A stretch of DNA of 5,959 nt. Origin: an uncultured Coriobacteriaceae bacterium (GTDB lineage: Bacteria; Actinomycetota; Coriobacteriia; Coriobacteriales; Atopobiaceae). The DNA lies in assembly GCA_900544655.1 (NCBI GenBank), contig UQWE01000081.1:1-5959 (forward strand), in the 5' to 3' direction. The notes beneath the pieces are model-generated. The model saw nothing but the letters and a program-made list of their open reading frames with translations, searched no databases and was not told the origin of the DNA. Of this stretch, positions 1 to 4,119 are shown in pieces. A program made the translations under genes and the position numbers. Each line of letters starts with the position of its first letter. Position 1 is the first letter of the stretch.

Positions 1-333
1 ACGCCTCGCCAGTGCGCCTCCGCCGCCTCGATGGCGATTCAGAGCCTGCTCGGCTTGGTCTGCGACCCCGTCGCCGGTCTCGTGGAGATACCCTGCGTCA
101 GGCGCAACGCCACGGGCGTGAGCGTCGCCCTCACCTGCTCGGAGATGGCCCTCGCCGGCATCTCCGCCACGATTCCCTTCGATGAGGCGATCACGGCGAT
201 GAGACGCGTGGGCGCCATCATGCCGTCGACCCTGCGCGAGACGGGGGAGGGCGGTCTCGCCGCGACGCCCACGGGACGCGCCCTTGCCGAGAAGACCTTT
301 GGCGGATGCGTCGCGTGCGGTGCCTGTAGGTAG
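1..333 (+). CDS. sdaAA: L-serine dehydratase, iron-sulfur dependent, alpha subunit/domain (3' end only)
   Basis: This is the C-terminal 110 residues of an enzyme that deaminates L-serine to pyruvate and ammonia in the cytoplasm using a [4Fe-4S] cluster. The frame is open from base 1, so the gene starts outside the window. The block CDPVAGLVEIPC is diagnostic: its two cysteines (codons at 61-63 and 94-96) are 11 residues apart, the spacing of two of the three cluster ligands in the Legionella enzyme. It is followed by RRNATG and the conserved RETGEGGLAATPTG. The wording matches the Bacillus-type alpha subunit better than the E. coli single-chain enzyme, but a fused beta-alpha protein cannot be excluded because the N-terminus is missing. 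The end is odd: the last eight residues are CVACGACR, three cysteines in CxxCxxC spacing with the last one penultimate. In single-chain enzymes a C-terminal cysteine can cap the cluster; a similar role here is inference. Confidence 0.95.
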   Translation, partial: TPRQCASAASMAIQSLLGLVCDPVAGLVEIPCVRRNATGVSVALTCSEMALAGISATIPFDEAITAMRRVGAIMPSTLRETGEGGLAATPTGRALAEKTFGGCVACGACR

Positions 334-352
334 CGCGGCCCGCGTTTCTTGT
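332..352 (+). terminator. Possible intrinsic terminator of the serine dehydratase gene
   Basis: CGCG (334-337), loop GCC, CGCG (341-344) forms a short GC stem. It can be extended by G333-T345 (wobble) and A332-T346, and is followed by TTTCTTGT. It lies directly on the TAG stop codon. The stem is short, so efficiency is uncertain. Confidence 0.4.
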
Positions 353-375
353 CCCCCATACTCCATCGCGCTGGA

Positions 376-404
376 TTGCCTTTGCCGCCTGCGGCGAGGA
401 CAAT
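376..404 (+). promoter_or_regulatory. Candidate sigma-70-type promoter for the YitT-family gene
   Basis: TTGCCT (376-381) and GACAAT (399-404) are separated by exactly 17 bases; each matches four of six consensus positions. Transcription would start near 411, giving a leader of about 27 bases containing the Shine-Dalgarno sequence. The spacer holds the inverted repeat GCCGC-CT-GCGGC (385-396), which could bind a regulator, but nothing identifies one. Confidence 0.4.
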
Positions 405-437
405 GGGCGGTTGTAGCTATTACGGGAGGGGAGTTCC

Positions 438-1337
438 ATGGCTATCGATTTTGAGGCCATCAGCAAGCGCAACCTGGCACGCGATGGCGCGCTCGTCATC
501 GTGGGAACGCTCCTGTTCGCCGTCGGCCTCAACTGCTTCATGGAGCCAAACGGCCTCGCTCCCGGAGGAATCTCTGGCATCGCGATCATCATCAGGGCTG
601 CGGTCATCGCACAGGGTGGCCCGGATATCCCCGTCGGCATCCAGACCCTCGTCATGAACGCGTTGCTCATGGTGCTCGCCTGGCGCGCGGGCGGTCCGCG
701 CTACGTCGCCAAGTCCCTCGCGGGCATCGTGCTCTGTTCGGTCTTCATCGACCTCACGGCACCGTTCCTGCCGGTTCTTGGGAATGGTGACCTGCTGCTT
801 TGCGCGCTGTGGGGCGGCGTGGTATCCGGCACCGGCCTCGGCCTCGTGTTCCGCGCGGGCAGCAACACCGGCGGCACCGACATCATCTGCCAGATCATCG
901 CGCGTCACTCGATGTTTCCCGTGGGCACGTGGGTCATCATCACGGATTTCATGATTGCCGTGGCTTCGGCCCCGGTCTTTTCGGTCGAGAACGCGCTTTA
1001 TGCCTGCATCGCCACCTATTTGATGGGCAAGGTCTGCGACATGGTGATTGACGGACCCAGCCGCGAGCGCGTGGCGTGGATAATCTCGTCCGAGCACGAG
1101 GCGATCGCCCAGGCAGTTCTTGAGGACCTCGATCGTGGCTGTACCGAGGTCACGGCGAAGGGTAAGTACACCGGCGAGGAGCGCCCGATGCTCTTCTGCA
1201 TCCTGAGCAGGTCAGACATTGCCCCACTCAAGGACATCGTCGCCGAGGTCGACTCGGACGCTATCGTCGTTATCACCGATGCCCACGAGGCCTTTGGCGA
1301 GGGCTTCCGCAAGCTCGAGGGTGGAGCGCCCCTGTAG
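438..1337 (+). CDS. YitT family integral membrane protein (DUF161 + DUF2179)
   Basis: This 299-residue protein has the usual length and two-part layout of the YitT family. Residues about 15-205 form a hydrophobic domain with roughly six membrane segments (near 17-35, 43-58, 66-82, 91-108, 118-138 and 163-200). They include the family signature GSNTGGTD at 141-148, just after a long hydrophobic run. Residues about 210-290 are a soluble DUF2179 domain, recognisable from RGCTEVTAKGKYTG (233-246) and the ending VVITDAHEAFGEGF. The start is supported by GGGAGGGGAG at 424-433, with GGAGG eight bases before the ATG. The family sits in the cytoplasmic membrane. Its transported substrate is not established, although some members have been linked to transport or small-ligand sensing. 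The neighbouring serine dehydratase 104 bases upstream invites a link to amino-acid metabolism, but a terminator-like hairpin and a candidate promoter lie between them. I leave the substrate unassigned. Confidence 0.95.
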   Translation: MAIDFEAISKRNLARDGALVIVGTLLFAVGLNCFMEPNGLAPGGISGIAIIIRAAVIAQGGPDIPVGIQTLVMNALLMVLAWRAGGPRYVAKSLAGIVLCSVFIDLTAPFLPVLGNGDLLLCALWGGVVSGTGLGLVFRAGSNTGGTDIICQIIARHSMFPVGTWVIITDFMIAVASAPVFSVENALYACIATYLMGKVCDMVIDGPSRERVAWIISSEHEAIAQAVLEDLDRGCTEVTAKGKYTGEERPMLFCILSRSDIAPLKDIVAEVDSDAIVVITDAHEAFGEGFRKLEGGAPL

Positions 1338-1433
1338 TGCCCCGCGCCGGGTGCCTTCTGCGCCCGCGCGCCACATGCCTGGCGCCCCGCTTCCCACGCG
1401 CCTGCACGCGGCACGCCTCGCGCCCGCGTATCT

Positions 1434-1507
1434 CGCCGAGACATGTGCTTCTTCGAGTTATGAGGCTCAAACCGGCGCCATGGCTCGAATTATCGCATGT
1501 CTCGGCG
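1434..1507 (+). ncRNA. 74-nt long hairpin of unknown function (structured RNA, terminator or DNA inverted repeat)
   Basis: CGCCGAGACATG (1434-1445) is the exact reverse complement of CATGTCTCGGCG (1496-1507). The stem continues inward with T1446-G1495 (wobble) and G1447-C1494, then a 4x4 internal loop. A second stem pairs TTCGAGTTATG (1452-1462) with CATGGCTCGAA (1479-1489) through eleven pairs, two of them wobble. The loop of 16 bases can add about three more pairs. The 3' side is followed by the T-rich TTCGTGTTTGTCT (1508-1520), so termination of the YitT transcript is one possible role. A leader or small RNA for the downstream aminopeptidase gene, or a protein-binding inverted repeat, are alternatives. 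I recognise no known riboswitch or RNA family. The complementarity is seen directly; the role is not. Confidence 0.5.
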
Positions 1508-1569
1508 TTCGTGTTTGTCTGCCAGGCGGCACACTGCCGGGGCCGCGCGAGCTGTCGGGCGGTGCTTGC

Positions 1570-1598
1570 GGGCACCGTCACGGCGCCTCCTTATTTTT
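1570..1598 (+). terminator. Intrinsic terminator with an overlapping competing hairpin
   Basis: GGCACCG (1571-1577), loop TCA, CGGCGCC (1581-1587) forms a stem with one A-C mismatch, followed by TCC and the T-rich TTATTTTT (1591-1598). It probably ends transcription arriving from the YitT gene. Its 5' arm can instead pair upstream: GGCGGTGC (1558-1565) with GCACCGTC (1572-1579), which would break the terminator. That arrangement resembles an attenuator, but it may be coincidence in GC-rich DNA. Confidence 0.5.
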
Positions 1599-1630
1599 CG
1601 TGAGTCGGGTCCGTGATGACGCCGGTTGCA

Positions 1631-1636
1631 TACAAT
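1631..1636 (+). promoter_or_regulatory. Possible -10 element for the aminopeptidase gene
   Basis: TACAAT matches five of six positions of the -10 consensus and sits 33 bases before the start codon. It would give a leader of about 27 bases that includes the Shine-Dalgarno sequence. No good -35 box is found 16-18 bases upstream, so support is weak. Confidence 0.3.
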
Positions 1637-1657
1637 CGTGTCGTTGATTCGTCTCTA

Positions 1658-1667
1658 AGAGGAGGAA
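1658..1667 (+). promoter_or_regulatory. Strong ribosome binding site that sets the aminopeptidase start at 1670
   Basis: AGAGGAGG (1658-1665) stands four bases before the ATG at 1670. Candidate starts further upstream in the same frame (GTG 1613, ATG 1616) lack such a site and would add residues that do not resemble the family N-terminus. Confidence 0.85.
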
Positions 1668-1669
1668 GT

Positions 1670-3076
1670 ATGGAGCGCGAGAACGCCTGGAAGAAGTACA
1701 CGGACGAGCAGCTTGAGCAGCTTGAGGCCCTGAGCTGCCGTTATCGCTCGTTTATCAGCGAGAACAAGACCGAGCGCGAGTGCGTCGCCACCGCCCAGGC
1801 CAAGGCTGAGGCCGCCGGATACGTGAGCCTTGATGACTTCGCCGCCAAGGGTCGTGCGCTCGAGGCCGGCGACAAGGTCTTCGTCAACACGCGTGGCAAG
1901 GCCCTCACCCTCTTCAACATCGGCACCGTTCCGATGTCAAAGGGCCTCAACATCCTTGGTGCCCACGTCGACTCGCCACGCCTTGACGTCAAGCAGAATC
2001 CCGCGTACGAGAAGGCCGACCTCGCCTTCCTCGACACGCACTACTACGGTGGCCTCAAGAGCTCGCTGTGGGTCGCCACGCCGCTCGCCATCCACGGCGT
2101 CGTCGCCAAGAAGGACGGCACCGTCGTGCCCATCGTCGTGGGCGAGGACCCGGCGGACCCGGTCTTCTGCATCTCCGACATCCTGATTCACCTCGCCGGC
2201 GAGCAGATGAAGAAGACGCATGCCGAGGCCGTCGACCCCGAGGCCCTCGACGTCATCGTCGGTGGCAAACCCGTTTGCCTCGGCGATGCCAAGGAGGAGG
2301 GCACCGACGAGCCCAAGGAGCCGGTGAAGCGCCTCCTGCTCGATCTTCTCGCCGAGCGCTATGACATCGAGGAGGAGGACCTCCTCTCCGCCGAGCTCGA
2401 GATTGTCCCCGCAGGCCCCGCCCGCGACATGGGCCTCGATCGCTCGATGATCCTCGGCTATGGCCACGATGACCGCGTGTGCGCCTACACCTCGCTCGAG
2501 GCCATGCTCGACGTCGAGAGCGTCGAGCGCACGAGTGCGTGCCTGCTCGTCGACAAGGAGGAGATCGGCTCCGTCGGCGCCACGGGCATGCAGGCCCACT
2601 ACTTCGAGAATGCCCTTGCCGAGGTCATGAACCTCGCCGGTGAGAGCGGTGACCTCGCGCTGCGCCGAGCGCTTGCCGCCTCCCGCATGCTCTCGAGCGA
2701 CGTCTCCGCCGGCTTCGACCCGGCCTACGCCGGCCAGTTCGAGGAGAAGAACAGCGCATTTCTCGGTCGTGGCCTGTGCTTCAACAAGTACACGGGGTCT
2801 CGCGGCAAGAGTGGCTCGAATGACACTGACGCCGAGTACGTGGCCCTCATCCGCGACATCATGGATGGCGAGGACGTGAGCTTCCAGACCTGCGAGCTCG
2901 GTCGCGTCAACGCCGGTGGCGGCGGCACCATCGCCTACATCATGGCTCGCTACGGGATGGACGTCATCGACTCCGGCGTCGCCGTGCTCTCGATGCACTC
3001 GCTGTGGGAGGTCGTCAACAAGGCTGACGTCTTCGAGGCCTATCGCGGCTACAAGGCGTTCCTCCACCGCGCCTAG
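1670..3076 (+). CDS. M18 family metallo-aminopeptidase (aminopeptidase 1 type)
   Basis: This complete 468-residue cytosolic peptidase belongs to the M18 family, whose members remove N-terminal residues from peptides, form large tetrahedral dodecamers and use two metal ions. The expected active-site residues are present in order: H99 in AHVDSPRLD with the catalytic D101, bridging D268 in GHDDRVCAY, catalytic E297 and metal ligand E298 in DKEEIGS, D344 in SSDVSAGFDP, and H443 in LSMHSLWE. Start MERENAWKKY, block THYYGGLK and block GRVNAGGGGTIA closely resemble the Thermotoga/clostridial branch, and the length agrees with it. Substrate preference (acidic or otherwise) cannot be read from sequence. 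The gene stands alone: a structured 332-base gap precedes it and a convergent gene follows. Its likely job is the last step of peptide breakdown, feeding free amino acids to pathways such as the serine dehydratase at the left edge. Nothing appears truncated. Confidence 0.96.
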   Translation: MERENAWKKYTDEQLEQLEALSCRYRSFISENKTERECVATAQAKAEAAGYVSLDDFAAKGRALEAGDKVFVNTRGKALTLFNIGTVPMSKGLNILGAHVDSPRLDVKQNPAYEKADLAFLDTHYYGGLKSSLWVATPLAIHGVVAKKDGTVVPIVVGEDPADPVFCISDILIHLAGEQMKKTHAEAVDPEALDVIVGGKPVCLGDAKEEGTDEPKEPVKRLLLDLLAERYDIEEEDLLSAELEIVPAGPARDMGLDRSMILGYGHDDRVCAYTSLEAMLDVESVERTSACLLVDKEEIGSVGATGMQAHYFENALAEVMNLAGESGDLALRRALAASRMLSSDVSAGFDPAYAGQFEEKNSAFLGRGLCFNKYTGSRGKSGSNDTDAEYVALIRDIMDGEDVSFQTCELGRVNAGGGGTIAYIMARYGMDVIDSGVAVLSMHSLWEVVNKADVFEAYRGYKAFLHRA

Positions 3077-3092
3077 GGCCACGCGGCCCGAG

Positions 3093-3135
3093 GCGCCGGC
3101 ATAGCCCCGGGTCCTAGCGCCGGCATAGTCCCGGG
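3093..3135. repeat. Two direct copies of a 19-bp repeat
   Basis: GCGCCGGCATAGCCCCGGG (3093-3111) and GCGCCGGCATAGTCCCGGG (3117-3135) differ at one base and repeat with a period of 24. Each contains the palindromes GCCGGC and CCCGGG. They begin 17 bases after the aminopeptidase stop codon, in non-coding DNA, and are probably a small local duplication. Confidence 0.75.
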
Positions 3136-3153
3136 ACGAGCAAGCTCTCTGGA

Positions 3154-3255
3154 TAGCGGCTTCTGGGTAGGCCCGCTTTTGGGCGGGCCTACCTCCAGGG
3201 GCGAGTAGCGGCTCCCGGGAGGGCTCGCTTTCGGGTGGACCCGCCGCCGGGGCGA
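3154..3255. repeat. Two diverged copies of a ~50-bp hairpin repeat
   Basis: Unit 1 (3154-3204) and unit 2 (3206-3255) both start TAGCGGCT and end GGGGCGA, and align with 11 substitutions and one gap, about 78% identity. The centre of each unit is an inverted repeat: a perfect 11-bp stem in unit 1 and a weakened one in unit 2 (3218-3228 with 3235-3245). They lie between convergent genes. Confidence 0.7.
3166..3193. terminator. Hairpin between convergent genes, probable transcription terminator
   Basis: GGTAGGCCCGC (3166-3176) pairs perfectly with GCGGGCCTACC (3183-3193) across the loop TTTTGG. It lies 90 bases past the aminopeptidase stop and 68 bases past the phosphatase stop on the other strand. 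Neither strand has a clear T-run after it, so it may act as a weak bidirectional terminator or protect transcript 3' ends. Confidence 0.55.
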
Positions 3256-3260
3256 CTCCC

Positions 3261-3935
3261 TTACTCCCCAGAGATCAGGGACATGAGCTCGCAGGCGTCG
3301 CGCGCGATCATGGTCGCGCCGGCGTCTGTGAGCTGCTTTGTGCTGCGGAAGCCCCAGCAGACGGCAAGGCAGGGGAGGTTCGCGTTGGCGCTCGTGGCGA
3401 CGTCCACCTCGGAGTCGCCTACGTAGGCAGCGCGACCTTCGACGGCGTCGCGTGCGGCCTCCTCGCCCATCAGGGAGAGCGCGAGGTCAACCATGTCGCG
3501 GGCGGGCTTCTTGGCAACGCCCTTACGCACGCCCACGGCGACGTCGAAGGCGTCCGGGAAGTGCTTGGCCACGAGACTCGCCACTGCGTAGTCCGTCTTG
3601 TTGGAGACCACGGAGATGTGCCTGCCCTCCGCGCGAAGGTGCCCGAGGAGCTTGGGAATGCCGGGGTAGGGGTGCGTGTGGTCATCGCAGTGGACGGCGT
3701 AGAACGAGTCGAACTCCGCCTGCATCGTGTCGATCATGTCCGCAGACGTGCCTCCGGGCACCGAGTTCTCGATGAGGCGGCGAATGCCATTGCCAACATA
3801 TGCGCGCGTCTCGGCGAGGGTCTGCTCGGGCAGGCCTGCCCAGGTGAGCGTGTGGTTGATGGCGAGGTGGAGGTCCTCGAGCGTGTCGAGGAGAGTGCCG
3901 TCGAGGTCGAAGACGACGGTGCTGTAACCGGTCAT
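3261..3935 (-). CDS. HAD-superfamily IA phosphatase, phosphoglycolate phosphatase-like
   Basis: This 224-residue cytosolic hydrolase has all four HAD motifs: I, FDLDGT with nucleophile D10 and acid/base D12; II, S111 in ISVVSNK; III, K143 in VAKKP; IV, VGDSEVD with D174 and D178. A small helical C1-type cap lies about residues 15-85. The length and the pattern LDTLEDLHLAINHTL after motif I match the Gph/PgpP group, which removes 2-phosphoglycolate and similar small phosphate esters. HAD-IA substrate range is broad, so the exact substrate is uncertain and I give no symbol. The frame is open back to 4019, but I chose the ATG at 3935. It places DLDGT ten residues from the N-terminus, as usual, and AAAGG (3942-3946 on the plus strand) precedes it by six bases. 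It converges on the aminopeptidase gene and diverges from the PEP carboxylase gene. Confidence 0.93.
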   Translation of the reverse strand: MTGYSTVVFDLDGTLLDTLEDLHLAINHTLTWAGLPEQTLAETRAYVGNGIRRLIENSVPGGTSADMIDTMQAEFDSFYAVHCDDHTHPYPGIPKLLGHLRAEGRHISVVSNKTDYAVASLVAKHFPDAFDVAVGVRKGVAKKPARDMVDLALSLMGEEAARDAVEGRAAYVGDSEVDVATSANANLPCLAVCWGFRSTKQLTDAGATMIARDACELMSLISGE

Positions 3936-3965
3936 GTGCTGCCTTTCGTCGTGTCTCGCCCTATC

Positions 3966-3977
3966 GTAGCGCGCTAC
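3966..3977. promoter_or_regulatory. 12-bp perfect palindrome in the divergent promoter region
   Basis: GTAGCGCGCTAC is its own reverse complement. It lies 31 bases upstream of the phosphatase start and overlaps a possible minus-strand -10 hexamer (TACGAT read from 3968 to 3963, no good -35). It is placed where an operator would be, but no bound regulator is identifiable. Confidence 0.3.
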
Positions 3978-4026
3978 TCTCCTCGAGTTTCCGGAACGTA
4001 ACGAGTACGAAGCGTTCATGCGGCGC

Positions 4027-4035
4027 TGCTATTAT
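4027..4035 (+). promoter_or_regulatory. Candidate extended -10 promoter for the PEP carboxylase gene
   Basis: TGC followed by TATTAT (4030-4035) fits an extended -10 element, with five of six -10 positions matching. It is the most AT-rich spot in the intergenic region (CTATTATTAATCAA). Transcription would begin near 4042. No convincing -35 is seen, which extended -10 promoters may do without. Confidence 0.45.
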
Positions 4036-4107
4036 TAATCAATGGCCATACGCGCATGTTGCCGTTTGCGGCGCGTGCGTGAGACCGCATCCTGCATGGC
4101 GAGAGCC

Positions 4108-4114
4108 GAGGAGG
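4108..4114 (+). promoter_or_regulatory. Ribosome binding site supporting a TTG start at 4120
   Basis: GAGGAGG stands five bases before TTG 4120. The in-frame ATG codons at 4042 and 4096 have no comparable site in front of them. This favours the rare TTG start. Confidence 0.65.
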
Positions 4115-4119
4115 CAACC

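Larger units (their letters stand above)
1338..1669. other. 332-bp intergenic region with C-rich stretch and strong secondary structure
   Basis: No credible gene lies here; the open frames crossing it are rich in Arg/Pro/Ala, lack ribosome binding sites and run through hairpins. From 1338 to 1433 the sequence is about 79% GC, with C outnumbering G by roughly 48 to 28 on the plus strand, and could serve Rho loading. From 1441 to 1500 GC falls to 50%, coinciding with the long hairpin at 1434-1507. A second hairpin pair with a T-run follows at 1558-1598. The last 40 bases carry a possible -10 element and the strong ribosome binding site of the aminopeptidase gene. Confidence 0.7.

Noticed and set aside
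420..1097. 225-codon minus-strand open frame opposite the YitT-family gene
   Set aside because: Rich in D, H, R and A with no hydrophobic core or motifs; the plus-strand frame is a clear membrane protein.
1555..1598. T-box leader, considered because of GGGCGGTGC...GCACCG and a terminator
   Set aside because: The conserved T-box AGGGTGGNACCGCG block is absent, and the downstream gene is a peptidase rather than a tRNA synthetase or amino-acid gene.
1219..1647. Open frames crossing the 1338-1669 gap (also 1337-1603 plus and 1273-1581 minus)
   Set aside because: They overlap the real yitT 3' end in another frame, have no ribosome binding site, show Arg/Pro/Ala-rich composition and run through hairpins and a terminator.
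1613..1669. Longer N-terminus of the aminopeptidase from GTG 1613 or ATG 1616
   Set aside because: No ribosome binding site upstream, the added residues are unlike the family, and the extension contains both the candidate -10 element and the real ribosome binding site.
1937..3082. 381-codon open frame on the minus strand, opposite the M18 aminopeptidase
   Set aside because: Same cause: the shadow of a strongly biased coding strand, with no family resemblance and a composition like the other antisense frame.
3936..4019. N-terminal extension of the HAD phosphatase to ATG 4019
   Set aside because: The extra 28 residues are Arg/Ser-rich and polar, and would push motif I away from its usual place about ten residues from the start.
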